Source: Candidatus Sacchlamyda saccharinae (GTDB taxonomy: Bacteria > Chlamydiota > Chlamydiia > Chlamydiales > Rhabdochlamydiaceae). From it: a DNA stretch of 50,264 nucleotides. The stretch covers positions 1-50,264 of the forward strand of contig JAUHQI010000001.1 of assembly GCA_030408505.1 (NCBI GenBank). The letters are read 5' to 3'. The translations under genes and the position numbers were made by a program. Shown here in pieces: positions 40,462-48,860 of the stretch; the first letter of the stretch is position 1; every line of letters starts with the position of its first letter. The notes under the pieces are model-generated. The model was not told the origin of the DNA, made no database searches, and saw only the letters and a list, made by a program, of their open reading frames with translations.

Positions 40462-42770
40462 GATTGCGCACAAGACTTTTTGTTTGGGTAGGAGTGATTT
40501 TTCTCCTCGCGTTTGGAGTCTCACTCTTTTTTGAGAACTACCTAACCGATAAAAACTTAACCAGGGCTGAAAACGCACTACGCAAGCAGATCTTTACCCT
40601 CAACGAAGAAAGAAGACAAGCGGTTGAGAAGTTTCTGCATGTCGCTTTGAGCGAGGACCAAGCAGAGCTCGATTCCCTTCTTTTGCGCATTTCAAGAGAT
40701 CCTGATCTGGGGCCCAAGCTTTTCTTAGATCCCAAAAATTTACACGCGGTGTCTTCAGCAAATAGCGCTCGCCTTTTTAAAAACAATAAATGGATCGATT
40801 TTATCCAATCGACCAAAGGGGGTGAGCTAACCTCCCTTTTGGTTCCCATCGATTTCCCAATGATGCTTAGCCATGAGGTTCCCATTGATGAAATCAGCTC
40901 ATGGATTATTTTGGATGATGACCGAGAAATCGACCGTCCCTTTATCGGGATAAAAGAAGGTGCCATCGCTAGTGATCTTGTCGATGTAGATTGGGGGCTA
41001 ACCGTTTTTTTTAACCCAGATGCTCTTTTAGGGTTTAAAAAGACAGAAGACACTCCTTTTCAAAATAAAGTTGAGAAAGTAGCGCAATATCTCCAAACGA
41101 TCAAAGAAAAACAGGGAGGGAAAGACTGGGCTCGACAAGAGATAAAATCCTATAAAGGAGAGATTTTTCGAGGATCTCCCTATGAAAAAGGGATAGAGTG
41201 TTTAAGAGAAGACGGGAGTCGGCTCAACAATCATATTATTGAGCTTTTGCAGCGCACTGATCAAGCGATCATGGTCTACGCAATGACAAGCCTCTTGCCA
41301 AGTGAAGCATTTGGAAATAGCCCCTTTGCTGCCATAGCTCCAAAAGGAGTGGCTAGGTTCCCTGAAAAAAATCTTGCAGGACATGGCGTTCTTACAAGTG
41401 AAATCTTTTTCCAAAATAAGCTTTTTAATGACGCTGCCTATCTAAAAGCACACCCTTCATCAAAACAGTGTGAGGGGATAGGAAGCTCCCTTGCTGTGAT
41501 CACTCCGCAAAATCATGAGAGGGTCTTCATTGGCAACTCATTGGCTTTGAAAGGAAATGAAGGCTATCTCACTGTTGCCATTGATGCAGAAGAATTTGTA
41601 GAAGATTTGATTCTTTCAACCAATCAGAGCGCCTTTTTAGTTCATGGTGGGAAGGTGATTTCAGCTTTTGATAAAGAGGGGGACAAAGTCTCTGGTACTA
41701 AAATCCCTTTTACAGAAAAAATGCTACGTGAAAAAAGTGGCACGTTTGTTTGCAATGACCAGAAGTACTACTTTTTGCACATGACTCCATTTAAAAATCT
41801 TGATCTGCATTTTTACGTTTTTCAGCCAGAGAAAAAGGCCTTTGCCCTCGTTCACTCCATTGAAGAGCAGAGTAAAAAAGCGATCAAAAGTATCTCCTTT
41901 AATATGCGGATCATCGCACTTTTTGCTCTTGGTCTCGTGCTGCTCCTTTTGCATCGTGTAGCCAGGCGGATCACAAAACCGATCACCCAACTCGCCAGGG
42001 CAACAGGAGATGTAGGAAAAGGCAAGTTAGAAGATATCGAGTTGCCAGAAGTGCCAAAAGGGAGACATGATGAGATTGCTACCCTTTGCGCTTCGTTTTC
42101 TGAGATGATCAAAGGCTTGCAAGAAAAAGAAAAAGTGAAAGGAGTCCTCAACAAAGTCGTCTCTCCAGAGATCGCGGAAGAGATCATGAAGGGACAGATC
42201 CACCTTGGTGGTGAAGAGAAAAAGATCACCGTCTTCTTTGCAGACATTCGAAATTTCACCCATATGAGCCTCAACAAAGCACCTGCAGAAGTGATTGAGA
42301 TGCTCAATACTTGCATGACCAAAATTGCCCACGAGGTTGATAACTTTGGGGGTGTGATAGACAAGTTTGTAGGTGATGAGGTCATGGCCCTTTTTGGAGC
42401 GCCTCTAGAAAAAGAAGACAGCGCTCTCAATGCCATCCAATGCGCACAAGAGATCATCCGTGTACTTAAAGAGTGGAATGCTGAGCGCGAGGAACCCGTA
42501 GAAATGGGTATTGGGATCCATACAGGCGTAGTTCTTGTAGGAAATATGGGAGCTGAAAACAGGCTGAATTATACGGTGATTGGGACCAATGTCAATTTAG
42601 CAGCTCGCATGTGCTCTACAGCAAAAGGGATGGAGATCCTGGTTTCATCTGAAACCTTGAAAGAACCCCATGTACAAGAAAGTATTCAGGTAGAAGAGCT
42701 CCCTCCTACTGAACTGAAAGGGTTTGATACCTCGATCGTCCTCTACCGTGTTAAGCAGGAGGGCAATTGA
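40458..42770 (+). CDS. Membrane class III adenylate/guanylate cyclase with HAMP domain
   Basis: A 770-residue sensor enzyme. There is an N-terminal helix (about residues 7-27), a large periplasmic sensor region (about 30-475), a second helix near residue 485, HAMP (RITKPITQLARATGDVGKG), and a C-terminal class III cyclase domain from about residue 585. Catalytic residues appear complete: metal Asp in VFFADIRNFT and GDEVMALFG, Lys in VIDKFVGDE, and Asn/Arg in NVNLAARM. The base-selecting position reads IGTNVN (Thr), compatible with ATP. It probably makes cAMP in response to an envelope signal. Its stop overlaps the kinase start (TTGA). Confidence 0.88.
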   Translation: MRLRTRLFVWVGVIFLLAFGVSLFFENYLTDKNLTRAENALRKQIFTLNEERRQAVEKFLHVALSEDQAELDSLLLRISRDPDLGPKLFLDPKNLHAVSSANSARLFKNNKWIDFIQSTKGGELTSLLVPIDFPMMLSHEVPIDEISSWIILDDDREIDRPFIGIKEGAIASDLVDVDWGLTVFFNPDALLGFKKTEDTPFQNKVEKVAQYLQTIKEKQGGKDWARQEIKSYKGEIFRGSPYEKGIECLREDGSRLNNHIIELLQRTDQAIMVYAMTSLLPSEAFGNSPFAAIAPKGVARFPEKNLAGHGVLTSEIFFQNKLFNDAAYLKAHPSSKQCEGIGSSLAVITPQNHERVFIGNSLALKGNEGYLTVAIDAEEFVEDLILSTNQSAFLVHGGKVISAFDKEGDKVSGTKIPFTEKMLREKSGTFVCNDQKYYFLHMTPFKNLDLHFYVFQPEKKAFALVHSIEEQSKKAIKSISFNMRIIALFALGLVLLLLHRVARRITKPITQLARATGDVGKGKLEDIELPEVPKGRHDEIATLCASFSEMIKGLQEKEKVKGVLNKVVSPEIAEEIMKGQIHLGGEEKKITVFFADIRNFTHMSLNKAPAEVIEMLNTCMTKIAHEVDNFGGVIDKFVGDEVMALFGAPLEKEDSALNAIQCAQEIIRVLKEWNAEREEPVEMGIGIHTGVVLVGNMGAENRLNYTVIGTNVNLAARMCSTAKGMEILVSSETLKEPHVQESIQVEELPPTELKGFDTSIVLYRVKQEGN

Positions 42771-44536
42771 GCTTTCGCAAAAAAGTCATCCTCAGCCAAA
42801 TCATCACCTTCGTGATATTCTTTGCAGCCCTTTTTCCTTTTGTAGAAAAAATGGCAGCAATTCTTGTCAAAGACTCGCTCATCGAAAGCACAAACGAACT
42901 CAAAGACAGTTTGAGCAAAGTGGCATCCGAGCAAGAGATGATCGATCTGATTAAAAAACAACAGTACTACTCCTTTTTTCGGATCACCCTCATCAGCAAC
43001 AAGCTACAAGTCGTCTACGATGTTCATATGGCCAGACTTGAGGGAGACCAGTTTAAGCCCTATTCTCCCACTGAGCATGGTGAACTAACAGAAGCCCTTG
43101 AGAAGGGAGTTGGCTATGTGATCGCCACCTCCGATACCTTTGGAGGGAAGTTTGCCTACATCGCCGAGGCCTTCCCCTTTAAAGGAGAGACCTGGATTAT
43201 CCGCACCTCTTTTCCCTATAACCAAATCCAAGATCTGACCAACAATTTTGAGCTGGGGCTTCTCATCTTTTGCTTCTTTGTCCTCCTCTTTTTCAATGCT
43301 CTGATCTGGTTTATTTTAAACCGATTGACCCAACCCATTCGAGAAATCATCCATGCCATCACCCCCTATCAAAAAGGGGAGCAAGCAGAGCTACCAGCGA
43401 TCAAGCTTGCAAAAGCTACAGCACCAAATGATCAATTCCAGCGTTTAGCTAGTGCCTTCAACTCCCTCTCGAAAAAAATCCAAGAGCAAATCAACGACTT
43501 AATGAGCGAACGGAACGAAAAAGAGGCGATCCTCGAATCCCTTGGAGAAGGGGTAATAGCTGTGAACGAGAAAATGACCGTTCTCTACATCAACTTCATC
43601 GCTTGTAAAATGCTGGGGGTCTCTCGTAGAAACGTCTTAGAAAAACCTCTTCCAACCGATTCAGAACTCCTCAAAAAATGTGAGCAGCTGCTTTCCTATT
43701 GCCAACAGAATGGGACCATCGCAACCGATTCATATGTCTATGGCCAAGAGAGTAAAACCTATATCGACCTCGTAGCGGCTCCCAAAGCCCATGGCACTGG
43801 AGCCATCGTTGTCCTGCAAGACAAAACGAGCCACTACCGCGTTCTCGAAATGGGCAAAGACTTCGTTGCTAACGCCTCTCATGAACTACGCACGCCCATT
43901 ACCATCATCAAAGGGTATGCGGAAACCCTCCACGACATGCCCGAGTTAAAGCCCGCACAAATTGCTGAGATCACCGAAAAAATCGGAAGAAGTTGTGTGA
44001 GAATGGAAAGCCTTGTCTCTAACCTCCTCACCCTCGCCGACATCGACAATCTTCCTGAAAGCCGTTTTGCAGAGTGTGACCTCATCTCGCTACTTGAGAA
44101 CGCACAACACACGATTCAAGCGGTCTACCCCAACGCAAAACTCACCCTTGCCCAAAGAAAAGAGCCCATTCTCATCGGAGCCGATGCAGGTCTACTTGAA
44201 CTTGCCTTCATCAATATCCTCGACAATGCTGTCAAATATTCCAAGCCCCCTGCTACAGTCACAATCGACGTCACTCTCACAGAAGATAGAGAGGCGCAAA
44301 TCAATATCACCGACCAAGGAAGAGGAATTCCAGCTGAAGACATCGACCACATTTTCGATCGATTCTATCGCGTTGACAAAACCCATTCACGCAAACTCGG
44401 CGGCGCTGGCCTTGGCCTTTCCATTGTCAAGACCATCATCACCAAGCACGATGGGACCATTACCGCCACCTCCGAGCTTGGCCACGGGACCACCTTCACC
44501 ATCCTCATCCCCCTTCGCCACCACGGCAGACTCTAA
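42767..44536 (+). CDS. PhoR-like sensor histidine kinase
   Basis: A 589-residue two-component kinase. Helices at about residues 8-30 and 162-186 bracket a periplasmic domain; a HAMP-like linker, a PAS domain (about residues 250-355), HisKA with His372 in NASHELRTPITII, and HATPase_c (NILDNAVKYS, ITDQGRGIP, GGAGLGLSIVK) follow. The order PAS-HisKA-HATPase matches PhoR. Start codon is TTG, overlapping the cyclase stop, with AGGAGG four bases upstream. No regulator is adjacent; the OmpR/PhoB-type protein at 11663-12373 is the likely partner. The signal is unknown. Confidence 0.9.
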   Translation: MSFRKKVILSQIITFVIFFAALFPFVEKMAAILVKDSLIESTNELKDSLSKVASEQEMIDLIKKQQYYSFFRITLISNKLQVVYDVHMARLEGDQFKPYSPTEHGELTEALEKGVGYVIATSDTFGGKFAYIAEAFPFKGETWIIRTSFPYNQIQDLTNNFELGLLIFCFFVLLFFNALIWFILNRLTQPIREIIHAITPYQKGEQAELPAIKLAKATAPNDQFQRLASAFNSLSKKIQEQINDLMSERNEKEAILESLGEGVIAVNEKMTVLYINFIACKMLGVSRRNVLEKPLPTDSELLKKCEQLLSYCQQNGTIATDSYVYGQESKTYIDLVAAPKAHGTGAIVVLQDKTSHYRVLEMGKDFVANASHELRTPITIIKGYAETLHDMPELKPAQIAEITEKIGRSCVRMESLVSNLLTLADIDNLPESRFAECDLISLLENAQHTIQAVYPNAKLTLAQRKEPILIGADAGLLELAFINILDNAVKYSKPPATVTIDVTLTEDREAQINITDQGRGIPAEDIDHIFDRFYRVDKTHSRKLGGAGLGLSIVKTIITKHDGTITATSELGHGTTFTILIPLRHHGRL

Positions 44537-44593
44537 GGAGACCCTGATCAATTCATCTAGGCTAAATGTTTCGCAATCATAAAAAATGATAAG

Positions 44594-45469
44594 TCATAAA
44601 GGGATTTTGATTTGGATTTTGGATTCTTCATCGTAGATGATTTCAAGAGGAGGAGGTTGGCTCTGCCCGCTGAAGGAAAGGAGGGGTTCGTAGTCGGTTG
44701 GATTTAACCGTTTGGAAAGGAGAAAAGCTTCTAGTTCTTGCTTAGTGAGTGGGGCGTGTTTGTGTTTGGGCTCCCACTTGTGTTTTTCCTCATTAATGAT
44801 CAGAGGAGCGAGCGTAGGGCCAAATACGGCATTGAGGACAGGGCGCGAGGCGTGGCAAAAGTTTGCAGGGGGAGCCGTCTCATTGATTTTCTCCAAGCTT
44901 AAAAAGTCTCCAAGGGCAGGATAGCCTTCGGATGTGTAGATTTTGTAGGAGTGGGTCCCTTTGACCAGTCTGTAAAAGAGGGGATATTCATCGCTTGGAA
45001 TTTTTGTCAGTAGGGAATGGAAATTCGTTAAGCTGTCATCCTTTGCAAATGTCTCTTTTAAAGTATGCAAGATTTGATTTTCTAGACCGGGTTTATAGAA
45101 TGGGGATAAAAAATAGAGGTCTTGAAGAAGGGTCAATGCGATTTTTTCTAGCTTCGGATTCTCCTTTCCTTGGAGTAAGGGATAGATGTTGAGTTTACTT
45201 TGCGTTTTTTTTCTTTGAAAATCTCGTGGTGAACGATAGGCTAGATCTTTTTTTTCAGGTTCTTGAACTTTTTTAGCAGGGTGGAGATTTTTGCCTTTAT
45301 GTCTAGTATAGGCACGGCTTGCTAGAGCGTGGAGATACTTTCTTTGGATTCGAAAAGAACTTGCGTAGTGAGTTTTGTCTTCGATAATCGTACGGACACT
45401 GTGGACAAAGCTAAACGAACAGATCGCAAAGATAATGAGAAAAGCGGAGACAAGAGGAAGGATATTCAT
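44594..45469 (-). CDS. GspK-like/unknown protein following pseudopilin genes
   Basis: A 291-residue protein with one N-terminal membrane segment (MNILPLVSAFLIIFAICSFS) followed by a basic region and a helical domain. The C-terminal TKQELEAFLLSKRLNPTDYE resembles a helix-hairpin-helix-like DNA/protein module, as found in GspK minor pseudopilins. Position after two prepilin-like genes also fits GspK, and chlamydiae have three unnamed genes after gspG in the type II secretion cluster. It lacks a canonical prepilin cleavage motif, so the call is tentative. MITE copy D now lies upstream. Confidence 0.55.
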   Translation of the reverse strand: MNILPLVSAFLIIFAICSFSFVHSVRTIIEDKTHYASSFRIQRKYLHALASRAYTRHKGKNLHPAKKVQEPEKKDLAYRSPRDFQRKKTQSKLNIYPLLQGKENPKLEKIALTLLQDLYFLSPFYKPGLENQILHTLKETFAKDDSLTNFHSLLTKIPSDEYPLFYRLVKGTHSYKIYTSEGYPALGDFLSLEKINETAPPANFCHASRPVLNAVFGPTLAPLIINEEKHKWEPKHKHAPLTKQELEAFLLSKRLNPTDYEPLLSFSGQSQPPPLEIIYDEESKIQIKIPL

Positions 45470-45788
45470 GAAGCTATCCGTGTATTATTTTTTTATAAAT
45501 GTTTCAGGTTTTTGGTGAGATTTCAACAGGTGGTTTGAAATCAATATTATACCCAAAGCGATTCAAAACTTGGCTCTAAGCTTTGTCGGCTTTTTCTCAT
45601 ATTTTCCATTAACTCATCGCGCCGTGTCTATGAACACGGCCGCTTTTCGCTGATGAAAAATTTGAGGAGCCTCCTCGCCCAAACCCAAGTTTTGAATTGG
45701 TTTGAGTATAGAAAATATTGATGAAAAGCTCCAGTTGAAAGATCGCAAAAAGATGGAGCAAGGATGGAAAAAGAATTTGCGGATAGTT
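45470..45788. other. Gene-free 319 bp gap disrupted by MITE copy D
   Basis: No gene is seen between the pseudopilin-like genes. The stretch consists of MITE copy D with flanking AT-rich DNA. Removing the element leaves about 158 bp containing the ATCAATATT-N4-AATATTGAT palindrome. Reading frames here are element- or shadow-derived. Confidence 0.7.
45550..45708. mobile_element. Palindromic MITE-like element, copy D (159 bp)
   Basis: Ends TACCCAAAGCG and GTTTGAGTA, flanked by TA at 45548-45549 and 45709-45710. Both terminal repeats carry AAACTTGG in place of the AGAATTGG of copy A. The central hairpin is GCCGTGTCTATGAACACGGC. It is inserted in the loop of a 22 bp palindrome that also occurs intact at 1878-1899. 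Confidence 0.88.
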
Positions 45789-46328
45789 TCACGAATAGCG
45801 CACCTCTTTTTTAGCTTTGGGAAGGATGAAAGAGTACTGCTTTTCCCCAATGCAGATTTTTAGAAAAGTGGGGAGATAGCCCTTTCGCCAACTGGTTACC
45901 CACTTTTGTTCGTCACGATCAAAAAACCACATTTCAAAGGAGGATACGTTCGTTAGTAACGTCTGTGTATCCTGATTTTTTAACTCAAAGATGAGTTCTT
46001 CCTCTTTGTTGATATAGAGATTAGCAAAAACCTCACCGCAAAGTTCCGGGTTTGGGTCAACCCCATTTTGAAAAATGAAGTAGAGGGCATCTCCTTGAGC
46101 ATTTTGGTGGCCATCCGTATAAAAAAATCCTCGCTCAGGGATAGATTCAAAGATTTGATTGAGTCTCATATGCATCGCAAAGTAAGGGTGCAATTCTTGG
46201 CGATAAACGCTCATTTGTGCTTTAGACTGCATAAGTTGGCGCAGGCTTGAAAAAAGAGTAGTGATCAGCAGCGTTGCAAGTCCAAGGCCAATACAGATCT
46301 CTAAAAGAGAAAAATAGTTTTTTCTCAT
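45789..46328 (-). CDS. Type II secretion minor pseudopilin-like protein (GspJ-like)
   Basis: A 179-residue protein with a prepilin-type N-terminus: short basic leader, then FSLLEICIGLGLATLLITTL with Glu at the expected +5 position. The remainder is mixed alpha/beta, with FFYTDGHQNAQGDALYFIFQ and a Cys pair, like GspJ-type minor pseudopilins. The residue before the cleavage point is not a clear Gly, so processing is uncertain. Its ATG overlaps the stop of the preceding pseudopilin-like gene (ATGA). Confidence 0.65.
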   Translation of the reverse strand: MRKNYFSLLEICIGLGLATLLITTLFSSLRQLMQSKAQMSVYRQELHPYFAMHMRLNQIFESIPERGFFYTDGHQNAQGDALYFIFQNGVDPNPELCGEVFANLYINKEEELIFELKNQDTQTLLTNVSSFEMWFFDRDEQKWVTSWRKGYLPTFLKICIGEKQYSFILPKAKKEVRYS

Positions 46329-46774
46329 ATCTTTTTCTGGGCTACGGTTGAAGATTCGGCCACGAGAATCTTGTTTCTTTTGTTTGGGAGTTTGTATTCA
46401 ACTTTGAAATGGATGAGGGCTGAGATGGTCCTGTCATCGGAGAGTTTTTGCTTTTCCCAAGTCACATAAGCCTTTTCTTCGTATTGCCGATTCAATGTGG
46501 GAGAGAGCTCTAAAGTGAAAATTTTTGTTTCGAGAGGGTCTTTAAATTGCTTGTCGGAAAAGATTCTCTCCTCAGAGATCTCTTTTTTCCATACCCGAGT
46601 TTGTAGGTCGACGAGTTTATTTTGGGCGACCCGCTCAAGCTCCATTTCGAAAAGAGCTTTGAGCTCATGTTGCATATGTTCAAAGGGATAGTGAAAAAAT
46701 GGGAGGAGCACGCTTGCCACTAGTGCAATGGCAATCATGATCTCGAGAAGGACAAAAGACTGTTTTTTTTTCAT
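46325..46774 (-). CDS. Type II secretion minor pseudopilin-like protein (GspI/H-like)
   Basis: A 149-residue protein with a prepilin-type N-terminus: MKKKQSFVLLEIMIAIALVA, a basic leader, then a hydrophobic helix with Glu at position 11. The globular part is small. With the next two genes it forms a pseudopilin-like trio, as in GspI-GspJ-GspK, which makes the tip of the type II secretion pseudopilus at the inner membrane. The typical Gly before the cleavage point is replaced. Major gsp genes are not in the window. Confidence 0.65.
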   Translation of the reverse strand: MKKKQSFVLLEIMIAIALVASVLLPFFHYPFEHMQHELKALFEMELERVAQNKLVDLQTRVWKKEISEERIFSDKQFKDPLETKIFTLELSPTLNRQYEEKAYVTWEKQKLSDDRTISALIHFKVEYKLPNKRNKILVAESSTVAQKKI

Positions 46775-46777
46775 AGA

Positions 46778-46806
46778 TTGACGTATTGTACAGAGAATAG
46801 TAGCAT
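46778..46806 (+). promoter_or_regulatory. Candidate promoter of the gene at 46838
   Basis: TTGACG, a 17-base spacer and TAGCAT precede the ATG at 46838 by about 31 bp. This supports 46838 rather than an upstream TTG (within the -35 box) as the start. Confidence 0.4.
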
Positions 46807-46837
46807 AAAAAGGTTATTTTTTTTACCAAGTAAATAT

Positions 46838-47833
46838 ATGGAAACACGAGGAAGAGCCCTTTTTAATTTGATTCGGATGAATTGGCAGGAGGATCCCTCC
46901 TTGCCCGCTGAAGACTGGCAGGTGGAAGATTATCACAATTTGAGTACAGAAAATCTGTTTCAGCGGTTAGAGCTACTTGGGCTCAACCTCGATGAGGAGC
47001 GCTTTCTCCAGTTTTCAGAAGCAGTGATCTCTCCTGAAGAATTGATTGATACACTCTGGACCTCTGAGGATATGGCTGCTTTTGACCAGGCATATCTGCT
47101 GATTTTTGAACTTTGGCGTCGCTCCCTTCCAGAAAAACAATCCCTTTCTATTTTTTGTGATCACTTAGACGATCTGATCGATCTCTATGACCAAGGGGAA
47201 ATAGAGGATGAAAAGACGATGCAAAATGCCATTGCAGATCTCGAGCAGGTTCTCGATGAACACGTCGACCAAGGGGGGGAACCTAAAGAAATATTCAAAG
47301 AGATTTCTCTTTACTGTGCTCATGACCTCGAAAGCTTTATCTATGATTTCATTTCGGACCAAATTGATGCCAATAACTCCGTTTACGCAACGGAACTTCT
47401 TGAAGCTTTTGAGCCGTATACAGATGATGAGAAATGGTTTAGCTTTTTGCACATGCGCCTGACTGCATCCTCTGATCAAGAAGAGGCCAACGCGCTTTTA
47501 ACCGATCTGCTCGCAGAACAGGAGCAAGAACCCGAGTTTGAGTTTTTACTTGATGTCGCACGATTTTTGATACACCAAGGGACCATATCTTACTTTATGG
47601 AAACCATGGCTCTGACAAGATATCTCATCGAGACAGAACAAGATTTTCAGGAGCTACTTGCAATTGCCAGCCAATTTTATCGACTCCTTGACAAAGAGGA
47701 AAAAGCAGATAGAATTTTCAAAATCTTAAGCCGTCGTCAAAAAAATCCCCTTGAACAAGAGATCTCCTCCAGTGATAAAGACGTAAAAGAGTTTTTCGCT
47801 TTAGTCGAGGACCTTGATCGGAGTGAAGCCTAA
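46838..47833 (+). CDS. Acidic helical protein of unknown function
   Basis: A 331-residue, strongly acidic, largely alpha-helical protein. The C-terminal third resembles irregular TPR-type repeats (LLIAxxFYRLLDKEEKADRIFK-like helices). No membrane helix, signal peptide or catalytic motif is seen. It is probably cytoplasmic and may be a protein-interaction or chaperone-like component specific to chlamydiae. The ATG at 46838 is chosen because the upstream in-frame TTG lies in the likely promoter. The 3' end overlaps the convergent metallophosphoesterase gene by 33 nt. Confidence 0.65.
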   Translation: METRGRALFNLIRMNWQEDPSLPAEDWQVEDYHNLSTENLFQRLELLGLNLDEERFLQFSEAVISPEELIDTLWTSEDMAAFDQAYLLIFELWRRSLPEKQSLSIFCDHLDDLIDLYDQGEIEDEKTMQNAIADLEQVLDEHVDQGGEPKEIFKEISLYCAHDLESFIYDFISDQIDANNSVYATELLEAFEPYTDDEKWFSFLHMRLTASSDQEEANALLTDLLAEQEQEPEFEFLLDVARFLIHQGTISYFMETMALTRYLIETEQDFQELLAIASQFYRLLDKEEKADRIFKILSRRQKNPLEQEISSSDKDVKEFFALVEDLDRSEA

Positions 47834-48541
47834 ATAGTCTGCTGAGGCAAAGATATATTTCACCCCTCGAACCTCTCCAAAGTTCAGGCTATTTTCTCGC
47901 ACATTGTGCAAATGCCCAAACACACAAACATCAATCTTATAGTCCTCTAAAATAGCCGAGGCCCTACTGGGTTTCAGGTCACCTCCAATTGGAGGGTAGT
48001 GGGTCAGCGCAATGCGGTGCTTGGCCTTGGGATTCAAACACTCTAAACTCAACTTTAGCCTTTCGAGATCACGGACAAAAATCTTTTCGCCATCTTCTTC
48101 AACGTTTTTTTTCTTCTCTCTAGGATTTTCAACAAATTCAATCACATCGGCAAACGAATACTCATGAGTATCCCAGAGTCTAGCTCCTCCAAAGGAGCAG
48201 TCCTTCCAATCAAAAGCATTATTTTGAACAAAGTGGATGCTAGGAGGGAGCAGCCCTTTTAACTTACTTGCTGAGGGCCACCAGTAATCGTGATTCCCAC
48301 GAATGATGAGTTTTTCTCCAGGAAGCTGATCGATAAAATCGAGATCTTTGAGCGCTTCTTCAGGTTTCATCGCCCAAGAAATATCACCTGGAATCAGGAC
48401 CAAATCATCAGGACCGACAACCCTCTCCCAATTCTCTTGAATCCTTTTGGGATAGTCTTTCCATACTGGTCCAAAGACCTCCATGCTTTTCTTAGGGTTG
48501 CCAAAAGCTAAGTGCAAATCTGCGAGTACCCAAACAGTCAT
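47801..48541 (-). CDS. Calcineurin-like metallophosphoesterase
   Basis: A 246-residue phosphoesterase with the full metal-binding set: Asp/His in VLADLHLAFG, Asp in LVLIPGDISWA, Asn/His in LIIRGNHDYWW, His in IALTHYPPIGG and His-x-His in VCVFGHLHNVRE. It hydrolyses a phosphate ester or phosphodiester; the substrate is unknown. One possibility worth naming is cyclic-nucleotide turnover, as a cyclase is encoded 5 kb away, but the family is broad. The ATG at 48541 is preferred over 48562 because the protein then begins directly with the first strand. Confidence 0.85.
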   Translation of the reverse strand: MTVWVLADLHLAFGNPKKSMEVFGPVWKDYPKRIQENWERVVGPDDLVLIPGDISWAMKPEEALKDLDFIDQLPGEKLIIRGNHDYWWPSASKLKGLLPPSIHFVQNNAFDWKDCSFGGARLWDTHEYSFADVIEFVENPREKKKNVEEDGEKIFVRDLERLKLSLECLNPKAKHRIALTHYPPIGGDLKPSRASAILEDYKIDVCVFGHLHNVRENSLNFGEVRGVKYIFASADYLGFTPIKVLD

Positions 48542-48605
48542 ACCCAAAATATAGCAAATCATTTAAACAAAGGATATAGGCAATCACTATCTTCTGGAGG
48601 AGATC

Positions 48606-48794
48606 ATGAGATTACTACTCAGTTTACTTTTCGTCGCAACTTCGCTAGTTGCTGGTAACCAATGTGGTTGCAAAGATTGTAAGTGCACTTCCGAAAACCA
48701 TTGTGGCTGTATGTCAGATAAAGGATGTAGTTGCTCTGAAGGTGATGAGCCATGTGGCTGCGGTAAGAAAGCTGGGCATCCAAAGCAGAAATAG
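48606..48794 (+). CDS. Exported metallothionein-like Cys-rich peptide
   Basis: A 62-residue protein with a signal peptide (MRLLLSLLFVATSLVAG) and a mature part of about 45 residues holding ten cysteines, all in five C-x-C pairs (CGC, CKC, CGC, CSC, CGC). This spacing is like metallothioneins and suggests binding of soft metals such as Cu(I) or Zn(II), or disulfide cross-linking in the envelope. GGAGG precedes the ATG. It is followed by a 19 bp inverted repeat. Function is inferred from composition. Confidence 0.7.
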   Translation: MRLLLSLLFVATSLVAGNQCGCKDCKCTSENHCGCMSDKGCSCSEGDEPCGCGKKAGHPKQK

Positions 48795-48817
48795 CCCCTT
48801 TGATAAATCTAATACTA

Positions 48818-48860
48818 AACTTTGACATTTCTAACATCGGGTGTTAGATTTGTCAAAGTT
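48818..48860. terminator. 19-bp inverted repeat, likely bidirectional terminator
   Basis: AACTTTGACATTTCTAACA, loop TCGGG, and TGTTAGATTTGTCAAAGTT form a hairpin with two mismatches in 19 pairs. It lies between the convergent Cys-rich peptide gene and the DUF4143 ATPase gene, overlapping the latter's stop. No strong T-tract is present. Confidence 0.55.

Noticed and set aside
45614..45850. Minus-strand 78-codon frame between pseudopilin-like genes
   Set aside because: It overlaps the end of the GspJ-like gene and part of MITE copy D and has no coding character.
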